The translations under genes were made by a program, and so were the position numbers. The notes below the pieces were generated by a model. The model ran no database searches and was not told the origin of the DNA. It was given only the letters and a program-made list of their open reading frames with translations. DNA of 64,000 bases, taken from Paraliomyxa sp041600735 (GTDB taxonomy: Bacteria; Myxococcota_A; Polyangia; Nannocystales; Nannocystaceae). The stretch covers positions 1 to 64,000 of the forward strand of contig JBFIJN010000002.1 in NCBI GenBank assembly GCA_041600735.1, read 5' to 3'. Of this stretch, positions 52,414 to 60,272 are shown piece by piece (position 1 is the stretch's first letter; every line of letters begins with the position of its first letter).

Positions 52414-54012
52414 TCACTCGCGATGCGCGAGCTGGTGGCAGAGCGTGGCCAGGCGCTCCTCGTCGAGCTGCGACAGGTCGGCGCCCAGGCTGACGCGGCT
52501 GCCCGCTTCCCACAGCTCGACCTGCGCGCCGGGGAACGGCAGCACCGCGTCCAGCAGCGCATCGTCGAGCAGCTCCAGCTGGCGGACCTGACCGTGCGCG
52601 CGATGAGTGCGGCCGAGGAGGTGCGCGGGACGGGGGCCGTCGTCGCCCGCCTCGGGGTGCAGTCGCAGCGGGGGTCGACCACGACCCAGCAGACCCACGG
52701 TGAGCGTGACCTCCCAGCCGCCGCGCGCGGTGGCGCGGGCGCGCAGCACCATCGGCACCTCGTCCGTCTCACCGCGCAGCGCAAGCAGCGGGTGGCCCGA
52801 GTCCTCGAGCACCACCACATCTGGCAGCCCGAGCCGCTGCGTGAGCGCCTCGAGGATCTCCCCCATCGGTCGCGGAGGAGGCTGCGCCGTGACCAGGCCC
52901 GCGCCGCCGGTGCTGATGGAATCGATCCACAGGAGCGCCGCGGCGCCCGTCATCAGCACGAGCGGCGGCGTAGAGAGCCCGAGACCCGTCACCACCAGCA
53001 ACGACAGCGCCACCCCACGGGGCCGCTGCCCTGGGGTCACCAACCCAGCGTAGGCCGCGGCGAACATCGCGAACAAGCCCAGCATCACCAGCCACACCTG
53101 CCAGATCGGCACGTAGCTCGGGTAGGGGAGCGAGAACGCGAACATCGATTGCGCCAGGCCTCCCAAGCCGGCCTCGAGCTCGCCGAAGCCGCGCCGGTAG
53201 AAGTAGTAGAGCAGCACGGTGGCCAGGCCCGAGAACAACAGCACCAAGGTGCGCACGCTCTGCGGCACCGAGGGGCGGAAGCCAGCGAACGTGGTGACCG
53301 CCGCGACCACCATCGCCGCCATCAGCAGCGCACGGCCGCCGTCGGCCACCGATGCCCCGGCCAGGCCCTCGGGCCACGCCATCGCCACGCGGGTTGCGAA
53401 CGGGAGCAGCAGCATCGCGGCCACCAGCCGCAGCCGCGCGGGGTAGAGGTGCTTCCACAGCACGGCGACCGCCGCGGCCCACGACAGCAACAAGGCCGCG
53501 GCGCCGCCTTGCTCGAGCCACGCCGGGGCCAGACCGTGCAGGCTCGGCTGCTCGAGCACGTGGGCCACGACCAGCCCGAGCGTTCCGATGATCGCGAGCC
53601 CAGCTGGGAGCACGCGCGCCGGACCGAGCGCGGGGCGGCGCAGCCATCCCGTCGCGACGGCGATGCAGACCGCCGCCGCCAGCAGCCCCGTGAAGTGGTG
53701 CAGCACGTACTCGCCGTGGAACGCCAGGCCGAGCGAGCTCGTGCGGGAGCGCAGCGCCAGCACCACCGCGCCCTGCCACCCGACGAACATGAGCAGTGCC
53801 CACAGCGGGCGCCGTCGCAGCAACCACACGCCCACCAGCCCAACGAGCGAACTCAGGGCCCCCACCAGATAGAGGCGCGCGCCCTCGGCCGCCGCCGCGC
53901 GAAGCTCCTCGAGCGGGGCCAACCCGAGCAGCACGGTGGCCATGATCTGGAGGACCCCAGCGAGCAGTGCGACCGCGGCGAGCACCGGCGCAGTAGGGTG
54001 AGGACGCGGCAC
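52414..54012 (-). CDS. Polytopic membrane protein
   Basis: This 532-residue protein has about 10-11 hydrophobic helices in residues 8-375 (for example APVLAAVALLAGVLQIMATV, then ALLMFVGWQGAVVLAL, then VWLVMLGLFAMFAAAYAGLV). A soluble tail follows (about 380-532), with PRPMGEILEALTQRLGLPDV and a beta-rich stretch (GGWEVTLTVGLLGRG), ending in a helical region with ERLATLCHQLAHRE. It starts at GTG 54012; TG-C-TAAATC lies 12 bases upstream. No transporter or enzyme signature was recognised. It is convergent with the zinc-ribbon gene and divergent from the amidase. Confidence 0.62.
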   Translation of the reverse strand: MPRPHPTAPVLAAVALLAGVLQIMATVLLGLAPLEELRAAAAEGARLYLVGALSSLVGLVGVWLLRRRPLWALLMFVGWQGAVVLALRSRTSSLGLAFHGEYVLHHFTGLLAAAVCIAVATGWLRRPALGPARVLPAGLAIIGTLGLVVAHVLEQPSLHGLAPAWLEQGGAAALLLSWAAAVAVLWKHLYPARLRLVAAMLLLPFATRVAMAWPEGLAGASVADGGRALLMAAMVVAAVTTFAGFRPSVPQSVRTLVLLFSGLATVLLYYFYRRGFGELEAGLGGLAQSMFAFSLPYPSYVPIWQVWLVMLGLFAMFAAAYAGLVTPGQRPRGVALSLLVVTGLGLSTPPLVLMTGAAALLWIDSISTGGAGLVTAQPPPRPMGEILEALTQRLGLPDVVVLEDSGHPLLALRGETDEVPMVLRARATARGGWEVTLTVGLLGRGRPPLRLHPEAGDDGPRPAHLLGRTHRAHGQVRQLELLDDALLDAVLPFPGAQVELWEAGSRVSLGADLSQLDEERLATLCHQLAHRE

Positions 54013-54094
54013 GAGGGCCCCGAGGATTTAGCAGACTCGGCCCGCGGCACCCCAACCCGGCTGCGTTTTCCCCAGGTATTTTCGCATTTCCGAC

Positions 54095-54120
54095 CATATG
54101 GCCTACATGTAGGACATATG
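54095..54120. promoter_or_regulatory. 26-bp near-perfect palindrome over the amidase start codon
   Basis: The sequence is CATATG-G-CCTACATGTAGG-A-CATATG: two CATATG arms flank a perfect 12-base palindrome (54102-54113), and only one base pair in the whole 26 breaks symmetry. The last ATG is the start codon. TACATG within it stands 8 bases before the ATG and may double as a -10 element. Confidence 0.65.
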
Positions 54121-54891
54121 CGACGTGGATGTGCGCTGCTAGCGCTGGCCCTGCTTGGCTCCGTTCCCATGACCGAGGTTGCGGCGGCGGGCCCCGTTCC
54201 CGTGGTCGAGCGGTCCTTCGTCGTCGCCCTCGATCCTGGGCACGGAGGCAGCAACTCCGGCTGCGCCGCCTTCGATGGGGCGGTGCGCGAGAAGGAGGTG
54301 ACCCTCGCGATGGCCCAGGAGCTCCAGGCCGCGCTGCAGCGGCGGCTTCCGCACGCGACCGTGGTCCTCACGCGCTCGGGCGACGAGACCGTGACCTTGG
54401 CCGAGCGGGTGGCGCGGGCCAACGCCGTCGGGGCCGACCTGCTCATCAGCCTCCACGCCAATGCCTCGAGCGGCGGACCGCAGACCGGGTTCGAGACCTA
54501 CATCCTCGATGTGAGCCTCGCCGACTGGGATGCCGCCCGCTCGGCGCGGGCCACCGAAGTCACGGGTGACGGCGCGACGCGGGCCCACGCGGCCACGATG
54601 CTGCGCGAGCTCGCGCTGCTCGGGCACCGTGCCCGCGCCGCTGGATTTGCGCGGCGAGTGCAGCAGGAGCAAGCGCAGCGCTTCCCCGAGCGGCTCGATC
54701 GCGGCGTCAAGCAGGCCGCGTTCGACGTGCTGCTCGGCGCCCACATGCCCGCCGTGCTGTTCGAGGCCGGGTTCCTCGATCACCCCCAGGAGGGCTCGCG
54801 CTTGCTCGATCCCGGGCAGCGGGCGCTGGTGGTCGACGGCCTCGCCGAGGCGGTCGTCGACTACTACCGAGAGCACGCACGCGCACGCTGA
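54118..54891 (+). CDS. N-acetylmuramoyl-L-alanine amidase (Amidase_3)
   Basis: This 257-residue exported enzyme cuts the bond between MurNAc and the stem peptide in peptidoglycan. A signal peptide ends near residue 24. Zinc ligands are His42 (LDPGHGGSNSG), Glu58 or Glu60 (VREKEV) and His113 (SLHANAS); Glu216 (LFEAGFLDHP) is the catalytic acid. There is an insert of about 30 residues after the SLHAN motif (FETYILDVSLADWDAARSAR in parts), as in AmiA/B/C-type enzymes, where such a helix blocks the site until activated. ATG 54118 lies inside a palindrome, which suggests repressor control of both transcription and translation start. Confidence 0.92.
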   Translation: MRRGCALLALALLGSVPMTEVAAAGPVPVVERSFVVALDPGHGGSNSGCAAFDGAVREKEVTLAMAQELQAALQRRLPHATVVLTRSGDETVTLAERVARANAVGADLLISLHANASSGGPQTGFETYILDVSLADWDAARSARATEVTGDGATRAHAATMLRELALLGHRARAAGFARRVQQEQAQRFPERLDRGVKQAAFDVLLGAHMPAVLFEAGFLDHPQEGSRLLDPGQRALVVDGLAEAVVDYYREHARAR

Positions 54892-55032
54892 TCGACCCAC
54901 GCGCAGGCCGATGCGCACCTCGTTCCTGCGCACGGGTCTGCGCGTTGCTGTGATCCGGGCCACAGCGCTCCCGCTCGTTGCGTCGAGTTAGTGGACGCAT
55001 CGCCCGCGCATTGCTCTGATCCAACGGTCGTG

Positions 55033-55968
55033 ATGCTCACCGTTCCCGAGCGCCTGCTCCGCCGAGTGGTCAACGCCCAAGGCCTCCGCAGCCGCTGGCT
55101 CGAGACCAGCGTCGGCCGCATCCACCTGCTCGATGGCGAGGGGCGCGGCCAGCTGCCGCCGATCGTGTTGCTGCACGGGTTCTCCGCCAACGCCATCTCC
55201 TATCTCGGGCTGCTGCGGCGCTTCGGGCCCCACGCCAGTCGGCTCATCGTGCCCGACAGCCCGGGCCACGGCTTCAGCGAGCTCCCGCGCCAGGGCCTCA
55301 CCCGCGACACCATGCTCGCGGGCATGTTCGAGGTGCTCGACCACGTGATCGACGAGCCGGCGATCGTGCTGGGTACGTCGATGGGGGGCTTTGGCGCGAT
55401 CCGCTACGCCGCGGCGCGGCCCGACAAGGTGCGTGGGCTCGTGCTCGTGTGCCCGGGCGGAGCGCCGATGAGTCGCGAGGCGCTCGCCCGCTTCACCGAT
55501 ACCTTCCGCGTGCCGCGACACGCCGACGCGCTGCGCTTCGTCGATCGCATGCTCGCCAGCTCGCCACCCGGCCTGCGCCACCTACTGGCCCACGGCATCC
55601 GCGGTCGCTTCACCAATCCGCGGATGCAGAGCCTGCTCGGCAGCCTCGAGCCCGAGGATCTGCTGCGACCCGACGAGCTCGCGGCGCTCTCGATGCCCAC
55701 GCTGATGCTGTGGGGTCGGCAGGAAATGATCCTCCCGCCCGACCACCTCGACTTCTTTCGCCGCCACCTGCCGCAACACGCGCAGGTCGAGGTCTGGGAT
55801 CGCTTCGGTCACTGCGGCTACCTCGAGCAGCCCGGCCCCGTGAGCCGCCGCGTGCTCGAGTTCGCTAGAACAACGCTCTGGGCCCAATCCGCGCGGGATT
55901 TCCTTACAGAGCCCGTAAGTGTGCAGAGTATGACACACTCTGCGCATCGAACTGCACACCTTCACTAA
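55033..55968 (+). CDS. Alpha/beta-fold hydrolase
   Basis: This 311-residue hydrolase has the oxyanion loop VLLHGFSAN (about 49), nucleophile Ser116 in GTSMGG, an acid that appears to be Glu in LWGRQEMILPP, where Asp is usual, and His260 in GHCGYLEQP. The cap domain lies between about 150 and 225. The substrate is unknown; the family includes lipases, esterases and epoxide hydrolases. ATG 55033 was preferred to GTG 54991. After the last catalytic element the frame continues about 25 residues in AT-richer DNA (RTTLWAQSARDFLTEPVSV in parts), longer than usual. The acyltransferase gene follows by 52 bases, so a shared lipid pathway is possible. Confidence 0.82.
   Translation: MLTVPERLLRRVVNAQGLRSRWLETSVGRIHLLDGEGRGQLPPIVLLHGFSANAISYLGLLRRFGPHASRLIVPDSPGHGFSELPRQGLTRDTMLAGMFEVLDHVIDEPAIVLGTSMGGFGAIRYAAARPDKVRGLVLVCPGGAPMSREALARFTDTFRVPRHADALRFVDRMLASSPPGLRHLLAHGIRGRFTNPRMQSLLGSLEPEDLLRPDELAALSMPTLMLWGRQEMILPPDHLDFFRRHLPQHAQVEVWDRFGHCGYLEQPGPVSRRVLEFARTTLWAQSARDFLTEPVSVQSMTHSAHRTAHLH
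55923..55943 (+). promoter_or_regulatory. Inverted repeat at the hydrolase-acyltransferase junction
   Basis: GCAGAGT (55923-55929) and ACTCTGC (55937-55943) are perfect seven-base arms with a seven-base spacer, in the AT-richer 3' end of the hydrolase gene. It could be an operator for the acyltransferase or a hairpin. Confidence 0.3.
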
Positions 55969-56020
55969 TGCCGATCCTGTAGTCCCCCTCCCGCTGGCCG
56001 ACCCCGGCTGGGCGGAGGCC

Positions 56021-56875
56021 GTGCGTGGATTGGTGCGCGAGCGTCCGCTGCGCCGAGGCGTGCGGGCGATCGTCGACGGCCTGCGGTCCGAGCCCGAGCT
56101 CGACATCGAGCGGCCGAGCGTCACCGCGCTGCGGAGCGCGGTGCGTGGATTCTCCCCCCTCGCTCGCTACCACCGCCTCGACGTGCGCGGCCTCGAGCAG
56201 ATCCCCGAGGGACCGGCGGTGCTGGTGTGCAACCACAACGGCGGGCTCAATCCGGTCGACGGGCTGTTTCTGATCCACTACTACCGCCAGCGCGGCTACG
56301 ACGAGCCCATCTACATCCTGGCGCACGACCTCCTGTTCAAGCACCCCAAGCTCGCCAAGGTGCTGCGCTCGGTCGGCATCGTGCCGGCGCGGCGCGAGAC
56401 GGCCCGGCAGGTGCTCGACGCGGGGCACAAGCTGCTCGTGTTTCCGGGCGGCGACCTCGAGACGCTGCGACCCTATCGCGATCGCGCCAAGGTCGTGCTC
56501 GCCGGACACAGCGGCTTCGCTCGACTCGCGCACGAGCACGACGTGCCCATCGTGCCGCTGGTGAGCGCCGGCTCGCACGAGACCCTCATCGTGCTCAGCC
56601 AGGGGCTGCGCCTGGCCAAGGCGCTCGGGATGCATCGCTGGGCGCGGATCCACTCGCTGCCGATCATGCTCGCCGCCCCCTGGGGTCTGCTGGTGGGGCC
56701 CACGTGCGCGCTGCCGTACCTGCCGTTGCCGGCCAAGGTCACCGTGCAGGTCGGCTCGGCGATCGCCGCGCGGGCCCACGCCGAGGTCGAGACCATGTAT
56801 CGGCGGGTCGAGGGGACCATGCAGACCATGCTCGACAACCTCTACGCCGAGCGCTCACTCCCGATCGTGGGCTAG
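56021..56875 (+). CDS. Lysophospholipid/glycerol acyltransferase family protein
   Basis: This 284-residue protein is of the PlsC-like group with an extended motif I: VLVCNHNGGLNPVDGLF (about 68-84), where the usual N-H-x4-D is stretched, as in diacylglycerol acyltransferase-like enzymes. LVFPGGDLETLRP (about 145-157) is motif III, followed by HDVPIVPLVSAGSHET. It should move an acyl chain from CoA or ACP to a glycerolipid at the inner membrane. The start is uncertain: GTG 56021 is the only standard start, but the frame is open from 55934 (LRIELHTFTNADPVVPLPLAD in part), so a non-standard upstream start is possible. It precedes tag by 21 bases. Confidence 0.8.
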   Translation: MRGLVRERPLRRGVRAIVDGLRSEPELDIERPSVTALRSAVRGFSPLARYHRLDVRGLEQIPEGPAVLVCNHNGGLNPVDGLFLIHYYRQRGYDEPIYILAHDLLFKHPKLAKVLRSVGIVPARRETARQVLDAGHKLLVFPGGDLETLRPYRDRAKVVLAGHSGFARLAHEHDVPIVPLVSAGSHETLIVLSQGLRLAKALGMHRWARIHSLPIMLAAPWGLLVGPTCALPYLPLPAKVTVQVGSAIAARAHAEVETMYRRVEGTMQTMLDNLYAERSLPIVG

Positions 56876-56882
56876 CTGTTGG

Positions 56883-56888
56883 TATGGT
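56883..56888 (+). promoter_or_regulatory. tag: Extended -10 element of tag, short-leader type
   Basis: TG-G-TATGGT (hexamer 56883-56888) ends 8 bases before ATG 56897, which supports that start over the in-frame TTG at 56879. Confidence 0.4.
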
Positions 56889-56896
56889 CGGCCTCC

Positions 56897-57538
56897 ATGG
56901 CCGCCGCTCCGCCGCAAGGACTCGTCCCCGATGATCAGGGCCAGCTGCGCTGCTGGTGGTGCGGCAACGATCCGCTCTACCGGCGCTACCACGACGAAGA
57001 GTGGGGCTTCCCGGTCACCGACGACCAGCGCCTGTTCGAGAAGATCTGCCTCGAGGGCTTTCAGTCGGGTCTCTCGTGGCTGACGATCCTGCGCAAGCGC
57101 GAGGGCTTTCGCCGCGCCTTCGCCGACTTCGACTTCCACCGCATCGCGAGGTTCCGCGCGGGCAAGGCCGACCGCTTGATGCAAGACGCGGGCATCGTCC
57201 GTCATCGCGGCAAGATCGAGTCCACGCTCTCCAACGCCAAGCGTGCGGTCGAGCTCGTCGACGAGGTCGGCTCGCTGGCGGCCTACTTCTGGCGCTTCGA
57301 ACCCACGCCTCAGCAGCGGCCGCGAAGGATCACCAAGCGCACGCTCACCCAGGCGCCCCCCGCGGAGCAGGCCAAGGCGCTCGCGAAGGACCTCAAGTCG
57401 AGGGGCTGGAGCTTCGTGGGACCAACGACCGCCTATGCGTTCATGCAGGCGATGGGCCTGGTCGACGATCACCTCGAGGGCTGTGTCACCCGGGTCGCCG
57501 TCGAGCAGGCTCGCGCCAAGCTCGTGCGGCCCCGCTGA
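56897..57538 (+). CDS. tag: DNA-3-methyladenine glycosylase I
   Basis: This 213-residue enzyme removes 3-methyladenine from alkylated DNA. The zinc ligands match Escherichia coli Tag in spacing: Cys19 and His32 (RCWWC, YHDEEW; 13 apart as Cys4 and His17), His192 and Cys196 (HLEGC; 4 apart as His175 and Cys179). FEKICLEGFQSGLSWLTIL and SFVGPTTAYAFMQAMGLVDD in parts are the helix-hairpin region and base pocket. ATG 56897 fits the promoter spacing. It may also be read from the acyltransferase message, 21 bases upstream. Confidence 0.95.
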   Translation: MAAAPPQGLVPDDQGQLRCWWCGNDPLYRRYHDEEWGFPVTDDQRLFEKICLEGFQSGLSWLTILRKREGFRRAFADFDFHRIARFRAGKADRLMQDAGIVRHRGKIESTLSNAKRAVELVDEVGSLAAYFWRFEPTPQQRPRRITKRTLTQAPPAEQAKALAKDLKSRGWSFVGPTTAYAFMQAMGLVDDHLEGCVTRVAVEQARAKLVRPR

Positions 57539-57579
57539 GCCCGTCGCGCGCGGGGTGAGCCGCGGGGTGAGCCGCGAGC

Positions 57580-58269
57580 TCAGCGTCCGAGGCGACCCAC
57601 CAGCCCGCACGCCGCACCGATCGCTGCGCCCCCGCTCGCGCCCAGCAGCGCGCCGCCGAGGATTGCGAACGGCACCAGGCCGATCGAGATCGCGAGGTCC
57701 GCGAGCGTGTCGAAGCTCGGCACCCAGCCGAGCGCACCCACCAGGCTCCACGCGACCATGCCAAACGCCCCGAGCGAGATCACCGACGCCAGCGCAGCGT
57801 GGCCGAGGTGGCGCAGCGGCGAGTGGTCCTGGCGGGGAAACAGATGGGGCGACCACACCGCGACGAACGCGATTGCGCCCACCAGGCTGGAGCCGAGGAT
57901 GTTGGCCGTGCCCGCGTAGGGCGCGTGGAGCGAGCCGAACCCCGCGATCCCGAGGATTCCAGGGGCGACCCCGGCCAGCACGCCCCCCACGGCCCCGGCC
58001 GCCATCAACCCAGGGATTCCCGCCCCGCGACGGGCCGCCCAGGAGGTCATGCCGCCCACGCACACGCCCAGGGAAATCCCGGAGACGAGCACGAACATCG
58101 CCATCGCCAGCGGCATGCGGCTCCACTCGCTCCAGCCCGGCCCGAGCGCGTCGGGGAGCGCAAGGTAGCGAGCCGTGCCGAGCAGCGCGCCCAGGCCGCA
58201 GCCGATCATCCCGGCGAGCGCGGCGTGGAGCAGCCAGGGGCGAGGGAGGGCGGCGGCAGGTGTGGGCAT
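57580..58269 (-). CDS. Small polytopic membrane protein
   Basis: This 229-residue protein has about six glycine/alanine-rich membrane helices, for example WLLHAALAGMIGCGLGALLG, then AMAMFVLVSGISLGVCVGGM and IPGLMAAGAVGGVLAGVAPG. Small-residue repeats suggest tightly packed helices. ATG 58269 was chosen; the frame to 58551 runs through the tRNA gene and is not coding. No family was recognised. It sits downstream of the tRNA-His terminator on the same strand and converges on tag, with 41 bases between stops. Confidence 0.6.
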   Translation of the reverse strand: MPTPAAALPRPWLLHAALAGMIGCGLGALLGTARYLALPDALGPGWSEWSRMPLAMAMFVLVSGISLGVCVGGMTSWAARRGAGIPGLMAAGAVGGVLAGVAPGILGIAGFGSLHAPYAGTANILGSSLVGAIAFVAVWSPHLFPRQDHSPLRHLGHAALASVISLGAFGMVAWSLVGALGWVPSFDTLADLAISIGLVPFAILGGALLGASGGAAIGAACGLVGRLGR

Positions 58270-58381
58270 GGCGGGCTCCAGGAGGCACGCGAACGCAGCG
58301 GCCCCCAAAAGGAGACGCCTCGCCCGCGCCAAGGTTGCGCCCGACCGCAGAGCGGTCGCCCGGCCACCTCCCAGAACGACG

Positions 58382-58403
58382 AAAGCCCCGCGAGCGGGGC
58401 TTC
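58382..58403 (-). terminator. Intrinsic terminator after tRNA-His
   Basis: On the minus strand AAGCCCCGC and GCGGGGCTT form a nine-base-pair stem with a two-base turn (four unpaired in practice), followed by TC. It lies a few bases after the tRNA 3' end. Confidence 0.65.
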
Positions 58404-58408
58404 CTGGG

Positions 58409-58483
58409 GGCGAGCGAGGGGTCTTGAACCCCCGACCTCTGGTACCACAAACCAGCGCTCTAACCAACTGAGCTACGCTCGCC
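58409..58483 (-). tRNA. tRNA-His (anticodon GTG)
   Basis: Read on the minus strand, GCGAGCG pairs with CGCTCGC as acceptor stem, with an extra 5' G opposite a C discriminator, the identity mark of tRNA-His. The D arm is GCTC...GAGC, the anticodon stem CTGGT/ACCAG holds the loop TTGTGGT with anticodon GTG, and the T arm has GGGG/CCCC around TTCAAGA. A CCA end is not encoded at the exact position (CCC). A terminator hairpin follows. Confidence 0.93.
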
Positions 58484-58625
58484 GCGAGGCTCCTAGCGGT
58501 AGGAGGCGCGCTTTGTAGCACGGGGTTTCCGGGTCGCCAAGCCCTCCTCACGGCGTCTGCGGCCTGCGATGTACGGGGGCTGCGAAGATCACGCCGCCTC
58601 GGAATCGAGGGGGTTCCTGCTCGCG

Positions 58626-59597
58626 CTAGCGCCCTCGCCGACGCCCGCGGCGACGGAACAGGTTGAGCAGCCCCGGCAGCAGCGTCGACGACTCGAGGTC
58701 GATGTCCTCGAGCAAGGCGTCGGCGAACGCAAACGCAGAGGCGTAGCGATCCTTGGGGTTCTTCGCGAGCGCCTTGCGAACGACGGCCTCCACCGAGTCC
58801 TCGAGCTCGAGCCGCGGATCGACCTCGATCATCGGCGGCACGGGGGAGAACAGCTGGGCCCGCATGACCTCGTGGCGGCTCTCGCCCTCGAACGGCGTGC
58901 GCCCCGTGAGCATCTGGAACGCGATCACGCCCACCGCGTACAGATCGGCGCGCGCATCCAAGGGCTCACCCAGGCACTGCTCCGGGGCCATGTAGGCCGG
59001 CGTGCCCAGCACCTGGCCCGCGAGCGTTCGCGGCGAGGGCGAGGCTCCGGGCTCGGGCGCGAGCACCTTGGCGATGCCGAAATCCAGCACCTTGAGGTAG
59101 TCGTCGCTGCCCATCCGCGAGATCCGAAACAGGTTCTCGGGCTTGATGTCGCGGTGGATCAGGCTCATGTCGTGGGCGGCCTGTAGCGCGGCGAGGATCT
59201 GCAGCAGCATCGGTCGCGCGCGCGCCCACGAGAACGGGCCCTCGCGGATCAGGGTCTCGCCGAGGTCCTCCCCGTCGAGATACTCCATCACGATGAAGGG
59301 CCGGCCGTCGTCGGTCCGACCGAAATCGGTGATCTCCACGATGTGCTCGTGCTGCACGGTCGAGGAGGCGCGGGCCTCGTGGGCGAAGCGCTCGAGCACC
59401 CCCGGCTCGTGGAGCAGCTCGCGGTGCAGGATCTTGATCGCCACCCGCCGCGAGATGCTCTGGTGCTCGGCCAGGTAGACATGCGACATGCCGCCGTTGC
59501 CGACGAGCTTGTGCAGCACGTAGCGCTCGGCCAGCCGGGTGCCTGGGGGCAGCGGTTCGGGGGAATTGCCGGGCTCGGGCATCGCGGGCGAAGGCAC
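58626..59597 (-). CDS. Hanks-type serine/threonine protein kinase without membrane anchor
   Basis: This 323-residue protein is almost only a kinase domain. GNGGMSHVY (34-41) is the glycine loop, Lys55 (VAIK) the ATP lysine, Asp150 (HRDIKPEN) the catalytic base and Asp172 (DFG) the metal ligand; GTPAYMAPEQ is the substrate platform and DLYAVGVIAFQMLTGRTPF subdomain IX. No membrane helix, PASTA or other sensory part follows; the tail is LFRRRGRRRGR, very basic and perhaps for nucleic-acid or membrane contact. It starts at GTG 59597; ATG 59582 (MPEPGN) is possible. The activity looks intact. Its FHA-reading partner could be the polysaccharide protein at the other window end (speculation). Confidence 0.93.
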   Translation of the reverse strand: MPSPAMPEPGNSPEPLPPGTRLAERYVLHKLVGNGGMSHVYLAEHQSISRRVAIKILHRELLHEPGVLERFAHEARASSTVQHEHIVEITDFGRTDDGRPFIVMEYLDGEDLGETLIREGPFSWARARPMLLQILAALQAAHDMSLIHRDIKPENLFRISRMGSDDYLKVLDFGIAKVLAPEPGASPSPRTLAGQVLGTPAYMAPEQCLGEPLDARADLYAVGVIAFQMLTGRTPFEGESRHEVMRAQLFSPVPPMIEVDPRLELEDSVEAVVRKALAKNPKDRYASAFAFADALLEDIDLESSTLLPGLLNLFRRRGRRRGR

Positions 59598-59617
59598 TCC
59601 ACGGTAGCACTACCCTC

Positions 59618-59682
59618 GATGTCGGGGCGATGTCGGGGCGATGTCGGGGCGATGCCGGGGCATGTCGACGCGATGTCGGGGC
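59618..59682. repeat. Tandem 11-bp repeats between the kinase and RNA 2'-phosphotransferase genes
   Basis: GATGTCGGGGC occurs at 59618, 59629 and 59640, with one change (GATGCCGGGGC) at 59651, a diverged shorter copy at about 59662, and a perfect copy at 59672. The period is 11 bases, about one helical turn. The block lies between the divergent starts at 59597 and 59700. Confidence 0.85.
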
Positions 59683-59699
59683 GGTGGGAGGATCGTCCC

Positions 59700-60272
59700 G
59701 TGACGGGCGAGCCAGGCGACGACCCGACCGACCTGACGGTACCCAGCCGCTTCCTCGCGTGGGCGCTGCGCCATGCCCCCCACGAGGTGGGCCTTGCTCT
59801 CGACGCCGCCGGCTGGGCTCCGGTGGACGCGGTGCTCGAGGCCTGCCGAGCGCGCGGCGTGGTGCTCGACCGCGCCGGGCTCGAGCGACTGGTGGCAACC
59901 TCGGACAAGCAGCGCTTTGCCACGAGTCCCGACGGGCTGCGAATCCGTGCGGTGCAGGGGCACTCGGTGCCGGTGGAGCTCGGCCATCCCGAGCGCGAGC
60001 CGCCCTCGCTGCTCTACCACGGCACCGTGGAGCGCTTCCTTCGCTCGATCGGGGAGCTGGGGCTCCAGGCGGGCGAGCGTCACCATGTGCACCTGTGCGC
60101 CGACCCCGGGACGGCGGCCGCAGTGGGACGTCGCCGGGGTCGGCCCGTGGTGCTGCGCGTGTTTGCCCACGCGATGTGGCGCGAGGGCCATCGCTTCTGG
60201 CTCAGCCCCAATGCGGTGTGGCTCGCGCTGCATGTGCCGCCACCGTTCATCGAGCGGGCCGACCGTTCATGA
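59700..60272 (+). CDS. kptA: RNA 2'-phosphotransferase (KptA/Tpt1 family)
   Basis: This 190-residue enzyme moves an internal RNA 2'-phosphate to NAD+, yielding ADP-ribose 1'',2''-cyclic phosphate. All family blocks are seen: FLAWALRHAPHEVGL (Arg24, His25), IRAVQGHSVPVE (His88), LYHGT (His107), HHVHLCADPGTAAAVGRR and WLSPNAVWLALHVPP in part. GTG 59700 is chosen because upstream in-frame ATGs lie within the 11-bp repeats and encode no conserved sequence. The 3' end overlaps the convergent HAD-like gene by 26 bases. Bacteria lack a known splicing substrate, so the RNA target is open. Confidence 0.92.
   Translation: MTGEPGDDPTDLTVPSRFLAWALRHAPHEVGLALDAAGWAPVDAVLEACRARGVVLDRAGLERLVATSDKQRFATSPDGLRIRAVQGHSVPVELGHPEREPPSLLYHGTVERFLRSIGELGLQAGERHHVHLCADPGTAAAVGRRRGRPVVLRVFAHAMWREGHRFWLSPNAVWLALHVPPPFIERADRS

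Noticed and set aside
59618..59682. 11-bp repeats as an origin iteron array
   Set aside because: No replication gene, DnaA box or AT-rich block is nearby.
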